A DNA stretch of 64,000 nucleotides from Herbaspirillum sp. AP02 (lineage in GTDB: Bacteria > Pseudomonadota > Gammaproteobacteria > Burkholderiales > Burkholderiaceae_D): positions 62,001-126,000 of the forward strand of contig NZ_JADWMY010000012.1 in the NCBI RefSeq assembly GCF_015767275.1, given 5' to 3'. Within the stretch, counting starts at the first letter, position 1, and each line of letters starts with the position of its first letter. Shown here piece after piece: positions 40,011 to 50,843 of this stretch. The notes under the pieces were generated by a model. The model saw only the letters and a program-made list of their open reading frames with translations, did no database searches and was not told where the DNA came from. A program made the translations under genes and the position numbers.

Positions 40011-41051
40011 ATGACCATCACCCTCTCCCCCCGAGGACGCCTGCGGCGTCTGTTGACCACCACCCTGGCCGGCGGCCTGGCGCTGACCCTGGCGGCCGCG
40101 CCCTTGTTGGCACGCGCCGAAGGCCAACTGCGTATCGCCGAGCAGTTCGGCATCGTCTATCTGCTGCTCAACGTGGCGCAGGACCAGCAACTGATCGAAA
40201 AGCACGGCAAGGCCGCCGGTGTCGATATCAAGGTGGAATGGCTCAAGCTCTCCGGTGGCTCGGCCGTCAACGATGCCCTGCTGTCGGGCTCGGTGGACAT
40301 CGCCGGCGCCGGTGTGGGACCGCTGCTGACCATCTGGGACCGCACCCATGGCCGCCAGAACGTACGTGGCGTCGCCTCGCTGGGCAACTTCCCCTACTAC
40401 CTGGTGAGCAACAACCCCAAGGTCAAGACCATTGCCGACTTTGGCGACAAGGATCGCATCGCCGTGCCGGCCGTCGGTGTCTCGGTGCAGTCGCGCGTGC
40501 TGCAGCTGGCCTCGGCCAAGCTGTGGGGTGACGCCCAGTACAACCGGCTGGACAAGCTCAGTATCGCCGTGCCGCATCCCGATGCCACCGCCGCCATCAT
40601 CAGCGGCGGCACCGAGATCACCGGCCACTTCGGCAATCCGCCCTTCCAGGAACAGGAACTGGCGGGCAACCCGAATGCCCACATCGTGCTGAAGTCCTAC
40701 GACGTGCTGGGTGGCCCGTCTTCGGCCACGGTGCTGTACGCCACCGAGAAATTCCGCAAGGACAATCCCAAGACCTATGGCGCCTTCCTGGGCGCGCTGG
40801 AAGAGGCCGCCAGGTTCATCGCCGCCAACCCAGAGAAGGCGGCCGATATCTACCTCAAGGTCAGCAAGGGCAATACCGATCGCAAGCTGCTGCTGCAGAT
40901 CATCACCAACCCCGAAGTGCAATTCAAGATCGCTCCGCAGAATACCTACGGCCTGGCTGAATTCATGCACCGCGTGGGCGCGATCAAGAACAAGCCGGCC
41001 TCGGTGAAGGATTACTTCTTCGACGACGCCCACATCCAGGGAGGTAGCTGA
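40011..41051 (+). CDS. NitT/TauT-type ABC substrate-binding protein, paralogue 1
   Basis: 346 residues. A signal peptide with an Arg-rich n-region (RGRLRRLLTTTLAGGLALTL) ends near ARAEG. The mature part follows the SsuA/THI5-like fold: QLRIAEQFGIVYLLLNVAQD, WLKLSGGSAVNDALLSGSVD, DFGDKDRIAVPAVGVSVQSR. Family members bind sulfonates, nitrate, taurine or related oxyanions and small heterocycles. It is first of four genes (two binding proteins, ATPase, permease), one base before its paralogue. Ligand unknown. Confidence 0.93.
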   Translation: MTITLSPRGRLRRLLTTTLAGGLALTLAAAPLLARAEGQLRIAEQFGIVYLLLNVAQDQQLIEKHGKAAGVDIKVEWLKLSGGSAVNDALLSGSVDIAGAGVGPLLTIWDRTHGRQNVRGVASLGNFPYYLVSNNPKVKTIADFGDKDRIAVPAVGVSVQSRVLQLASAKLWGDAQYNRLDKLSIAVPHPDATAAIISGGTEITGHFGNPPFQEQELAGNPNAHIVLKSYDVLGGPSSATVLYATEKFRKDNPKTYGAFLGALEEAARFIAANPEKAADIYLKVSKGNTDRKLLLQIITNPEVQFKIAPQNTYGLAEFMHRVGAIKNKPASVKDYFFDDAHIQGGS

Positions 41052-41052
41052 G

Positions 41053-42078
41053 ATGCGCCGTCCCTCCTTATCCTGCATCTCGCCTAGATGGCTGGCGGTC
41101 TTGGCCGCTGGCGTACTGGCGGCTGGTGTATCGACCCAGGCCATGGCCGAAGGCAGCATCCGCATCGCTCAGCAATTCGGCATCGGCTACCTGATCCTGG
41201 ACGTGGTACAGGACCAGAAACTCATCGAGAAATACGGCAAGCAGGCCGGCCTGGACATCAAGGTCGAATGGACCAGCCTGTCCGGCGCCACCGGCATGAA
41301 CGAGGCGCTGCTGGCCGGCGCCCTGGACGTGGTCTCGGCCGGCGCGCCACCGGCGCTGGTGCTGTGGGACCGCACACGCGGCCGCCAGAACGTCAAGGCC
41401 ATCGCTTCCCTGGGCTCCATGCCCAACTACCTGCTGTCGAACAATCCCAACGTCAAGAGTATCAAGGACTTCAGCGACAAGGACCGTATCGCCGTGCCGG
41501 CCGCCGGGGTCGGCTTCCAGTCGCGCACGCTGCAGATCGAAACCGCCAAGGTCTTCGGCAAGGAAGACTTCAAGCGCTTCGACAGCATCAGCGTGAGCCT
41601 GTCGCACCCGGACGCCACGGCCGCCCTGATCGCCGGCGGTTCGGAAATCAACGCCCACTTCTCCAGCCCGCCCTTCCAGTACCAGGCCCTGGAAAACAAG
41701 AACCTGCACAAGGTGATCAGCTCCTACGACATCATGGGCGGCCCGGCGACCTTCAACGTGCTCTACACCACCCAGAAATTCCACGACGACAATCCCAAGA
41801 CCTATCGCGCCTTCTACCAGGCACTGGTGGAGGCCGCCGAATTCGTGCGCAACAACAAGGCCAAGGCGGCCGATACCTTCATCCGCGTGCAGAAGTCCAA
41901 GCTGGCACCGGAGTTCGTGCGCAAGATCGTCGAAGATCCGGAAATCCGTTTCACCGTCTCTCCCGAGCGCACCTTCGTCTATGCCGAAAAGCTGCATGAA
42001 CTGGGCGTCCTGAAGAACCGCGCCAGCTCCTGGAAAGACTACTTCTTCGAGGAAGCGTATGCACAACCCGGCAGCTGA
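41053..42078 (+). CDS. NitT/TauT-type ABC substrate-binding protein, paralogue 2
   Basis: 341 residues, signal peptide about 1-32 (ending AMAEG). It is clearly a tandem duplicate of the preceding gene: both share the AEQFGI/IAQQFGI opening, KVEW-LSG, WDRT-GRQNV and SNNP-VK blocks, at an estimated half to two thirds identity by eye. The ligand cleft differs at several places, so the two may deliver different ligands to one transporter. Its last 20 bases overlap the ATPase gene. Confidence 0.93.
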   Translation: MRRPSLSCISPRWLAVLAAGVLAAGVSTQAMAEGSIRIAQQFGIGYLILDVVQDQKLIEKYGKQAGLDIKVEWTSLSGATGMNEALLAGALDVVSAGAPPALVLWDRTRGRQNVKAIASLGSMPNYLLSNNPNVKSIKDFSDKDRIAVPAAGVGFQSRTLQIETAKVFGKEDFKRFDSISVSLSHPDATAALIAGGSEINAHFSSPPFQYQALENKNLHKVISSYDIMGGPATFNVLYTTQKFHDDNPKTYRAFYQALVEAAEFVRNNKAKAADTFIRVQKSKLAPEFVRKIVEDPEIRFTVSPERTFVYAEKLHELGVLKNRASSWKDYFFEEAYAQPGS

Positions 42079-42922
42079 GACCGCCAGCGTGAGCGCCACC
42101 GCAAGCCTGCAACCCCTGCTGCAGGTGGACCGCGTGAGCCTGCAATATCGCAGCGCCACGGCGGTGGTGCAGGCGACGCACGAAGTCAGCTTCGACGTGC
42201 ATCCGGCTGACCGCTTCGTGCTGCTGGGGCCGTCTGGCTGCGGCAAGTCCAGCCTGCTGAAATCGGTGGCGGGCTTCCTGCCGCCGGCCGCCGGCGAGAT
42301 CCGCCTGGAGGGCCGCACCGTGCGCCAGCCGGGACCGGACCGCATCGTGGTGTTCCAGGAATTCGACCAGCTGCCCCCCTGGAAGACGGTACTGCACAAC
42401 GTGATGTTTCCGCTGCTGGCCTCGCGCACCCTGGGCAAGCGGGAAGCCGCCGAACGCGCCCGCCACTACCTTGACAAGGTCGGTCTGACACGCTTTGCGG
42501 ATGCCTATCCGCATACGTTGTCCGGTGGTATGAAGGCGCGCGTGGCCATCGCCCGCGCCCTGGCGATGCAGCCCAAGATGCTGCTGATGGATGAACCCTT
42601 CGCCGCCCTCGACGCCCTGACCCGCCGCAAGATGCAGGAAGAACTGCTGGCGCTGTGGGACGAAGTGCGTTTCACGCTGCTGTTCGTGACCCACTCCATC
42701 GAGGAGGCGCTGGTGGTCGGCAACCGCATCCTGTTGCTGTCGCCACACCCGGGCCGCGTACGCGCCGAGATCAACAGCCACCAGTACGACCTCTCCAGCC
42801 TGGGTGGGGTCGGTTTCCAGCAGACCGCACAGCGCATCCACCGCCTGCTGTTCGACGAAGGTGCGGCGGCTGCCGCGCCTGAGCGTGCCATCAACTTCAG
42901 CGATGTCCGCTTCTCTTATTGA
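42059..42922 (+). CDS. NitT/TauT-type ABC transporter, ATP-binding subunit
   Basis: 287 residues. Walker A LGPSGCGKSSLLKSVAGFLP, Q-loop VVFQEFDQLPPWKTV, signature [17 protein letters not shown], Walker B LLMDEPFAALDALTR and His switch FVTHSIEEALVVGNR are intact, typical of SsuB/TauB/NrtD ATPases. The ATG at 42059 lies inside the end of the preceding binding-protein gene. A four-codon overlap region links it to the permease gene. Confidence 0.95.
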   Translation: MHNPAAETASVSATASLQPLLQVDRVSLQYRSATAVVQATHEVSFDVHPADRFVLLGPSGCGKSSLLKSVAGFLPPAAGEIRLEGRTVRQPGPDRIVVFQEFDQLPPWKTVLHNVMFPLLASRTLGKREAAERARHYLDKVGLTRFADAYPHTLSGGMKARVAIARALAMQPKMLLMDEPFAALDALTRRKMQEELLALWDEVRFTLLFVTHSIEEALVVGNRILLLSPHPGRVRAEINSHQYDLSSLGGVGFQQTAQRIHRLLFDEGAAAAAPERAINFSDVRFSY

Positions 42923-42930
42923 GTGACGCC

Positions 42931-43797
42931 ATGCCCCAGACTCCCCCTATCCGCGAGGAATACGAAATCCCGCTGACTCCCCTGCCTGGCCTGGTATTGC
43001 AACGCCAGTTCACGCTGCCGCAACGCATCTGGCAACAAGGCTGGGTGCGCAAGGGCGCCATCCTGCTGCTGCTGGCGCTCATATGGGAAGCCACTGCCCG
43101 CTGGCAGAACAACGATCTGCTGCTGCCCACCTTCCTGCAGACGGCGCAGGCCTTCGCCGAGGGCATTCGCAGCGGTGAGCTGTTCGGCAAGACCTGGCTG
43201 TCGCTGCAGGTCTTGCTCAAGGCCTATGTGCTGGGGATCGTCGCCGCCTTCGTGCTGACCACGCTGGCCGTGTCCACGCAGTTCGGCCGCGATCTGCTGG
43301 GCACCCTGACTTCCATGTTCAATCCGCTCCCGGCCATCGCCCTGCTCCCCATTGCCCTGCTGTGGTTCGGCCTGGGTGAAGGCAGCCTGATCTTCGTGCT
43401 GGTGCATTCGGTGCTGTGGGCGCTGGCGGTGAATACCTATGCGGGCTTCCTGGGGGTATCGGACACCCTGCGCATGGCCGGCCGCAACTACGGCCTGCGC
43501 GGACTGGGCTTCGTGCTGCAGGTACTGGTCCCGGCGGCCCTGCCCTCCATCCTGGCAGGCCTGCGCATCGGCTGGGCCTTCGCCTGGCGCACCCTGATCG
43601 CAGCCGAACTGGTGTTCGGTGCCACCAGCGGCAAGGGCGGCCTGGGCTGGTACATCTTCCAGAACCGCAACGAGCTCTATACCGACAAGGTCTTCGCCGG
43701 ACTGGCCATGGTGATCCTGATCGGGCTGCTGGTGGAAAACCTGGTCTTCAATACCCTGGAACGGGCGACCGTGAAGAAATGGGGCATGCAGCGCTGA
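42931..43797 (+). CDS. NitT/TauT-type ABC transporter, permease
   Basis: 288 residues with about six membrane helices, of the SsuC/TauC type. The EAA-like loop reads DTLRMAGRNYGLRGLGFVLQ and is followed by VPAALPSILAGLRIGWAFAW. The ATG at 42931 is preferred; the frame also opens at a TTG (42919) that overlaps the ATPase stop. A single permease implies a homodimer. It ends 33 bp before the convergent ogt gene. Confidence 0.93.
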   Translation: MPQTPPIREEYEIPLTPLPGLVLQRQFTLPQRIWQQGWVRKGAILLLLALIWEATARWQNNDLLLPTFLQTAQAFAEGIRSGELFGKTWLSLQVLLKAYVLGIVAAFVLTTLAVSTQFGRDLLGTLTSMFNPLPAIALLPIALLWFGLGEGSLIFVLVHSVLWALAVNTYAGFLGVSDTLRMAGRNYGLRGLGFVLQVLVPAALPSILAGLRIGWAFAWRTLIAAELVFGATSGKGGLGWYIFQNRNELYTDKVFAGLAMVILIGLLVENLVFNTLERATVKKWGMQR

Positions 43798-43830
43798 AGC
43801 GCCGCACCGGAAGAAAATGATTTATATCGT

Positions 43831-44409
43831 TTACAGCAGGGACAGCTGATTCGGGTCTTCGCGTCGACGTGACTGCGCCTTGCGACGCGGGTCGATGACC
43901 TGGCCGGCATCCTGCCCTTCGGTGGCGATGCCTTCGATGGCCAGCAGCAGCTTCTTGACATGCAGGCCGCCGGCGAAGCCGGTCAGCGCCCCGCCCACAC
44001 CGATGACGCGATGGCAGGGCGCGATGATGGAAATGGGATTGCGGCCATTGGCCGCGCCCACGGCGCGCACCGCCTTTTCATTGCCGAGCTGGCGCGCGAT
44101 GTCCAGGTAGGTACGGGTCTGGCCGTAGGGAATGTCCAGCAGCGCCGACCAGACCTGGCGCTGGAATTCGGTCCCCTCGAAGTGCAACGGCAGGTCGAAG
44201 CTGTCGCGTTCGCCGGCGAAGTATTCGCGCAACTGATGTTCGGTCTCCAGCAAGACCGGGCGGTCCTCATCCTCCACCATCTCGCCCAGACGCACGCGCA
44301 GGGCGTCATCGTCCTCCCACAAGATAGCCGCCAGGTGATCGCCCCGGGCCACCAGCTTGAGCAATCCGGCCGGAGAGGCCATCAGCTTGTAGGCATATTC
44401 CATTCGCAT
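43831..44409 (-). CDS. ogt: Methylated-DNA-protein-cysteine S-methyltransferase (Ogt/Ada C type)
   Basis: 192 residues. The active-site motif IIAPCHRVIG has acceptor Cys132; FQRQVWSALLDIPYGQTRTY is the helix-turn-helix region that flips the damaged base. It repairs O6-alkylguanine by irreversible methyl transfer. The C-terminal 25 residues are a basic tail (PRRKAQSRRRED). It starts at ATG 44409, or at the next Met two codons later. It is separate from any ada regulator in this window. Confidence 0.95.
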   Translation of the reverse strand: MRMEYAYKLMASPAGLLKLVARGDHLAAILWEDDDALRVRLGEMVEDEDRPVLLETEHQLREYFAGERDSFDLPLHFEGTEFQRQVWSALLDIPYGQTRTYLDIARQLGNEKAVRAVGAANGRNPISIIAPCHRVIGVGGALTGFAGGLHVKKLLLAIEGIATEGQDAGQVIDPRRKAQSRRREDPNQLSLL

Positions 44410-44474
44410 CTCTTCTGTTGCATCGAGGGGGTGATTCTACTGTGCGCAGATGTGGATGGGTGATCCGCTTTTGA

Positions 44475-44512
44475 AAAGAAACAGGGCGCCGGCCCCCTGG
44501 GTTAGCGCCCTG
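44475..44512 (-). terminator. Intrinsic terminator after the zinc-ribbon gene
   Basis: In the transcript CAGGGCGC pairs with GCGCCCUG (8 bp, loop of 15 with a small inner stem) and is followed by UUUCUUUU, 21 bp after the stop. Confidence 0.8.
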
Positions 44513-44532
44513 CATATCAGGCGTGCTGATGA

Positions 44533-44883
44533 TTACACCGTCAACACCGAATATCCGCTTTCATTGAGGGCGTCATAGACCCGGGTGCAGCTCCTGCAGA
44601 ACAGGTGGCTGCGCTTGACATGCCGGTGCCGCAGCACCAGTTGCAAGGCCACTCCATCGCAGTGCGGGCAGGCCTCGCGCATGGGTCCCACCGGGACCAC
44701 GTCGGCGGTGACAAAGCCGGCCGGCGTCATCACGCCCTCGATGACCTCGCGCGGGTCCAGTTCGACCAGTTTCAACAATAGTGGGGAGGTGCGCTGTACA
44801 TAGCGTGGACGGTCGGGCAGGGCAGTGCCGAAGGGCGGCAACGAGGGGGGCCGGACATCCGGATGCCGGGTAGCGATGCTCAT
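44533..44883 (-). CDS. Small zinc-ribbon protein of unknown function
   Basis: 116 residues from the ATG at 44883, which has AAGGAG at ideal spacing. The N-terminal half is Pro-rich. The C-terminal half has two Cys pairs, CPHC and CRSC, spaced about 25 residues apart as in a zinc ribbon, with several His in between (RHRHVKRSHLFC). No family is recognised. It is followed by its own terminator, so it is monocistronic. It might be a nucleic-acid-binding or regulatory protein, but nothing in the context decides this. Confidence 0.82.
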   Translation of the reverse strand: MSIATRHPDVRPPSLPPFGTALPDRPRYVQRTSPLLLKLVELDPREVIEGVMTPAGFVTADVVPVGPMREACPHCDGVALQLVLRHRHVKRSHLFCRSCTRVYDALNESGYSVLTV

Positions 44884-45230
44884 GGTGTCTCCTTGGTGAG
44901 AACGGCTGAGTCTGATCGGACCTGCGAGAGGAGGAAGGCCGGGTGGCCCTTCCGGGTGTCGCTTCCACTGGGGCAAGAGATCCAGGCGGTGGCGCGACGA
45001 GTCTTTACTCTAGTCGCCCGATCCAGCGACTTCAATGGTGGTGGCGAAAGAAATTTGGTGTTGGCGAAGCGACAATCCGCGTCGCCTGCGCAAAACGAAA
45101 AATCGACATCAGCACGCCCGGATTTTTCCAATTGCCAAGTTGCTCCGGCCACGGCTTCGATTTATCGCCATCCTCCACGGCGTGCGGTACGAGGTACTAC
45201 AAACCGGGGCATTGGCTCTACAATCACAGG
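44884..45230. other. Divergent spacer between the zinc-ribbon gene and ilvA
   Basis: 347 bases. No gene is supported; an open frame in phase with ilvA runs back to 44943 but lacks family similarity. Promoters for both genes should lie here. A regulatory motif could not be identified. Confidence 0.45.
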
Positions 45231-46436
45231 ATGACAACGCTCAACGATATCGAAGCAGCCGCCCGCCGGCTGCAAGGCCAGATCCTGGAAACCCCCTGCG
45301 TGGAATCGCGCACGCTGTCCCAGATCGTCGGTGCCCAGGTCTTCCTCAAGTTCGAGAACCTGCAATTCACCGCCTCCTTCAAAGAGCGCGGCGCCTGCAA
45401 CAAGATGGTCGATGTCGCCGCCAGCCCGGAAGGTGCACGTGGCGTGGTCGCCATGTCGGCCGGCAACCATGCGCAGGGCGTGGCCTATCACGCGCAACGG
45501 CTGGGCCTGCCGGCCACCATCGTCATGCCGCGCTTCACGCCCGGCGTGAAGATCGAGCGCACCCGTGGCTTCGGCGCCAACGTGGTGTTGCATGGCGATA
45601 CCCTGGAAGCGGCACGCGCCCATGCCTACGAGCTGGCCGAGAAGGAAGGTCTGACCTTCGTCCACCCCTATGACGACGAAGCCATCATCGCCGGCCAGGG
45701 TACGGTCGCGCTGGAAATGATGAAGGCGGTGCCGGACCTGGATTGCCTGGTGGTGGCCATCGGCGGCGGCGGTCTGCTGGCCGGCATGGCGGTCGCAGCA
45801 CGGGCGATCAAGCCGGAGATCGAGATCGTGGGCGTACAGACACGGCGTTTTCCGACCATGGTCAACGCGGTCAAGGGCACCGACCACCCGGTCGGCTCCA
45901 GCACCATCGCCGAAGGCATCGCGGTCGGCACGCCAGGCACGCTGACCCGCGCCATCATCGCCCGCGAAGCCAACGAACTGCTGCTGGTCGATGAGGGCGA
46001 TATCGAACAGGCCGTACTGATGCTGCTGGAAATCGAAAAGACCCTGGTCGAAGGCGCGGGTGCGGCCGGACTGGCGGCACTGGTGCGTTACCCGGACCGC
46101 TTCCGCGGCAAGCGCGTGGGACTGGTGCTGTCGGGCGGCAATATCGATCCGCTGCTGCTGACGGCCATCATCGAGCGCGGCATGGTCCGCGCTGGCCGCC
46201 TGGCGCGAGTGAAGGTCAGTTCGCGGGACGTTCCCGGCACGCTGGCCCGCATCACCGGCATCGTCGCCGAAGCCGGCGCCAACATCGACGAAGTGCACCA
46301 TCAGCGCGCCTTTACGCTGCTGGCCGCGCAGAACGTGGATATCGAACTGGTCTTGCAGACCCGGGGCCGGCCACATCTGGCACAGGTGCTGCAGGCACTG
46401 CGCGCAGCCGGCTTCGAGGCCGAGGAACTGCACTGA
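45231..46436 (+). CDS. ilvA: Threonine ammonia-lyase (401-residue form with one C-terminal ACT-like domain)
   Basis: 401 residues from ATG 45231, with AGG just upstream. The PLP-binding Lys51 lies in TASFKERGACNKM, the Gly-rich phosphate loop is VAIGGGGLLAGMA, and the SAGNHAQGVAYHAQ motif is conserved. The C-terminal 70 residues (RVKVSSRDVPGTLARITGIV) form a single ACT-like domain, the medium-length type rather than the 514-residue E. coli IlvA with two. It deaminates threonine to 2-oxobutanoate. Anabolic versus catabolic role is not decided by sequence. Confidence 0.93.
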   Translation: MTTLNDIEAAARRLQGQILETPCVESRTLSQIVGAQVFLKFENLQFTASFKERGACNKMVDVAASPEGARGVVAMSAGNHAQGVAYHAQRLGLPATIVMPRFTPGVKIERTRGFGANVVLHGDTLEAARAHAYELAEKEGLTFVHPYDDEAIIAGQGTVALEMMKAVPDLDCLVVAIGGGGLLAGMAVAARAIKPEIEIVGVQTRRFPTMVNAVKGTDHPVGSSTIAEGIAVGTPGTLTRAIIAREANELLLVDEGDIEQAVLMLLEIEKTLVEGAGAAGLAALVRYPDRFRGKRVGLVLSGGNIDPLLLTAIIERGMVRAGRLARVKVSSRDVPGTLARITGIVAEAGANIDEVHHQRAFTLLAAQNVDIELVLQTRGRPHLAQVLQALRAAGFEAEELH

Positions 46437-46463
46437 CCGCCAAGCCGTCGCCGATGGTGGTCC

Positions 46464-46744
46464 TTATCTGCGGCGATGGAAGCTGATCTTCTGCTCCAGT
46501 GGCGGCAAGGCGTCGCCACTGTCGCCACAACCGTCACAGGCACCTCCGCCACATCCGCCCGCCCGGGCCGGTGGCAGGATGCGCCGGCCCAGCGCCTGCC
46601 AGGGCGCGCCACGCCGCCGCACCAGCCAGCTACCCAGCTGCGCCTGCCAGCGCCAGCTCAGCGCAGGCGCCAGCTTGCGCGCCATGTAGAGCAGGCTGCC
46701 CGCCACCAGCAGGCCGATGATCAGGTATTGCCACCACAAGCCGC

Positions 46745-46748
<4 letters not shown>
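46464..46748 (-). CDS. Small membrane protein with Cys-rich tail, partner of FeoB
   Basis: 94 residues. One N-terminal membrane helix (about 6-24, WQYLIIGLLVAGSLLYMARK), a basic middle and a Cys/Gly-rich tail (AGGCGGGACDGCGD) with three Cys. It fills the place of FeoC or the FeoB-associated Cys-rich membrane proteins seen after feoB in other bacteria. Its ATG overlaps the feoB stop as ATGA, so it is coupled to FeoB. The Cys cluster may bind iron or a cluster; this is inferred from composition and position. Confidence 0.8.
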
Positions 46749-48567
<1,819 letters not shown>

Positions 48568-48571
<4 letters not shown>

Positions 48572-48819
48572 GCCGCCATCTCCGTATCGGCCTGCAGCGA
48601 CACCCGCTGCGCTTCAGCGCGCCGCAGGGCAAAACGGGTCGAGCCGATCTGGACCACGATGGGATCGCCGCCGAAGGGAGCCGTGGCCACCACCCGCACC
48701 GGTTCGCCCATGACGAAACCGAGGTCGCGCAGACGGGCGGCGACGGCATCGGCCGCGTGCAGGTCGGAAACATGATCGACGATGGCGACAACGCCCTTGG
48801 CAAGTTCGGTGAGACGCAT
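48568..48819 (-). CDS. feoA: Ferrous iron transport protein FeoA
   Basis: 83 residues from the ATG at 48819, an SH3-like FeoA domain: LAKGVVAIVDHVSDLHAADA, RLRDLGFVMGEPVRVVATAP, FGGDPIVVQIGSTRFALRRA. FeoA interacts with FeoB and is needed for full Fe2+ uptake. It is the first gene of the feoA-feoB-partner operon and lies just downstream of a Fur-like box. Confidence 0.94.
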
Positions 48820-48845
48820 GATGGTGTGTTTCAGTCGGTGGGATC

Positions 48846-48864
48846 GGTAACGATTCTCATTATA
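48846..48864 (-). promoter_or_regulatory. Fur-like box upstream of feoA
   Basis: GGTAACGATTCTCATTATA matches the 19-bp Fur consensus at 14 positions by eye. It lies 27-45 bp upstream of the feoA ATG, where bound Fur would block the promoter. Confidence 0.75.
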
Positions 48865-49362
48865 TTGGTTCACCCTGAGAACTGCCTGACAGAAGCTGTC
48901 CTACTCCAAGCGCAGCAAAACCGACCTGCGGGGAGCGCGCAAGCCCGGCTTCCCGGCGTCTGGCGGGCGATCGGGCAGCAGGATCTGGATGGAATCGGGC
49001 CGACGGCGAGCCCTCTGCACGGTCCGGACTGCGACGATTTGCCGCAACCCGGTGGTGCAATCCACACGAAAATGTTGGATTACAGACAACAAAAAAACGC
49101 AACCAGGCGATTTTCTTTTATTATTCAAACAATAAAGTCGCCGAAAGTGTCGCTTCTGCGTCCAAACGACAGATTTTTTCATGCGTAAATTTTTGCAGCG
49201 CACTATACTTTCTTTAGTTTCCTCGTGGAAATTTATGCTGGATATCGCATATTCGGCGTATGAGCACCGGCGAGACAACCGCATGGGGGCGGCATCGCCG
49301 GCACGATCGATTCAAGCAGCTTGCCCGGTCTCTGCCCTGGCAGGCTGAGCAACAACAACAAT
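48865..49362. other. Spacer between the feo operon and the next gene
   Basis: 498 bases. The part next to feoA is GC-rich with no convincing gene; from about 49085 to 49250 the DNA is AT-rich. TATACT (49204-49209) is a good -10 pointing right, 150 bp before the next gene, but no matching -35 was found. Confidence 0.45.
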
Positions 49363-49851
49363 ATGAATCCACATCCAGCAGGTCCAGCCGAATCCGACAT
49401 GCCGCAGCAAATGCCGCTGCGCTCGTTGCTCGCTGAAATCAGTGCCTTGACGCTGCATGTGCAGCAACTGAGTCGCATGGCAGGGGAGGCCAGCGCACTC
49501 ATCGAAAACAGCCAGATGCCGGCACCGATCGACCCCGAGCCACTACGCCGGGAGGATCGTCTGCCGCGCAGCGAGCGGATACAGCTGGAAGAAGCCATCA
49601 TGCGCATCTTCGATGAAGTCTTCGGTCCGCGCATCGACACCCTTGAACGCCAGATGAGCATGAGCCTGATCGCCGAGATCGGACCGGCCGCCTTTGTGCA
49701 AAAGGTACTGTGGGGCGAGGAAATCAGCGACATCGCCCTGACCATTGCCCTCGAACGCATGCTGCCGGCCCTCGAACAACTGGTGGAGGCGCATCCACAG
49801 GCCTTCCTGCAACAGGCCAACAAGCTGCTGGGACGCTTCAAGGGCAACTGA
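49363..49851 (+). CDS. Conserved-looking protein of unknown function
   Basis: 162 residues if started at ATG 49363 (MNPHPAGPAESDMPQQMPLR); a later Met twelve codons on is also possible. No signal peptide or membrane segment. It is mostly helical: a Leu-rich N-terminal coiled-coil-like stretch (about 20-45, LLAEISALTLHVQQLSRMAG), then an acidic helix-rich region (about 65-160) ending QQANKLLGRFKGN. Codon use is like its neighbours, so it is probably real. I do not recognise the family. It ends 41 bp before the convergent LysR gene. Confidence 0.68.
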   Translation: MNPHPAGPAESDMPQQMPLRSLLAEISALTLHVQQLSRMAGEASALIENSQMPAPIDPEPLRREDRLPRSERIQLEEAIMRIFDEVFGPRIDTLERQMSMSLIAEIGPAAFVQKVLWGEEISDIALTIALERMLPALEQLVEAHPQAFLQQANKLLGRFKGN

Positions 49852-49891
49852 GGCGGGCCTCGCACGCTGGCTGTCGCCCGGCACCGTCTGG

Positions 49892-50806
49892 CTACGCTTC
49901 CCGTTCGCCCGCCACGCGCCTGAGCGAACGTTGCAGGTGCGCGGCAAAGCGCGCTGCGGCGATCGACTGGCGGTGGTAAGCCAGCGACAACTGCGCACGC
50001 GGCGCCGGTTCGCGGATCTCGATGTAGCGCACCTGCGCCAGTTGCACCTGCTCGATGGCCTCCGGCACGATGGAAATTCCCAGCCCGGCCGCCACCAGGT
50101 TGATGGCCGAGGTCAGTTGCGGCGCCAGCTGGATCACCTGCGGGTCGAAGCCGGCCGCCTGGCAGGCGCTGAAGATGTTGTCGTACAGCGCCGATCCCTT
50201 GCCACGCGGCACCATGATGAAGTTTTCCTCCGCCAGGTCCTGCAGGCGCAGCGATTTACGCCGCGCCAGCGGATGCGAGCGCGGCAAGGCCACCTTCAGC
50301 TTCTCGGCCGGCAGCTCCACCACTCCCAACTCGGCCGACGGCGTCGTCACGATGCGGACGAAGGCCGCATCCAGCTGCGAAGCGGCGATATCGGCCAGCA
50401 ACTGCTCGGTGATCCCCTCGCTGAGGGAAATTTCCAGCTTGCGATGGCGCTCGCGAAATTGCTGGAGCGCATGCGACACCAGCGGATGGAATACCGCCGA
50501 CGAGGTAAAGCCCATGCGCAGCAAGCCCACCTCCCCGCTGGCCGCCTGTTGCGCGGCACGCAGCGCCTGCTCGGCATTGTCCACCGCCGTCTGGGCGTGC
50601 GGCAGCAAGACCCGTCCCACCTCCGACAACTCCACGCCATGCGAGGTACGGATGAACAGTGCGCCGCCGACTTCCTGTTCCAGGTCCTTGATCTGCATCG
50701 ATAGCGGCGGCTGGCCGATGCCAACCTTCTCGGCCGCCCGTGTGAAGCTGCGCTGTTCGGCCACGGCCAGGAAATAGCGGAGATGTCGCAGTTCCATTTT
50801 GCTCAC
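49892..50806 (-). CDS. LysR-type transcriptional regulator (YnfL-like position)
   Basis: 304 residues. An N-terminal winged HTH (about 4-63; LRHLRYFLAVAEQRSFTRAA, GQPPLSMQIKDLEQEVGGAL) precedes the effector domain (about 92-300). Starts at ATG 50806; the next ATG three codons on is also possible. It diverges from an MFS exporter gene with a perfect palindrome between them, like E. coli ynfL/ynfM. It probably regulates the exporter in response to an unknown ligand. Confidence 0.93.
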   Translation of the reverse strand: MSKMELRHLRYFLAVAEQRSFTRAAEKVGIGQPPLSMQIKDLEQEVGGALFIRTSHGVELSEVGRVLLPHAQTAVDNAEQALRAAQQAASGEVGLLRMGFTSSAVFHPLVSHALQQFRERHRKLEISLSEGITEQLLADIAASQLDAAFVRIVTTPSAELGVVELPAEKLKVALPRSHPLARRKSLRLQDLAEENFIMVPRGKGSALYDNIFSACQAAGFDPQVIQLAPQLTSAINLVAAGLGISIVPEAIEQVQLAQVRYIEIREPAPRAQLSLAYHRQSIAAARFAAHLQRSLRRVAGEREA

Positions 50807-50843
50807 CTGATATCTGTTTCATAGATGGCTGGGCCACCTTCCA

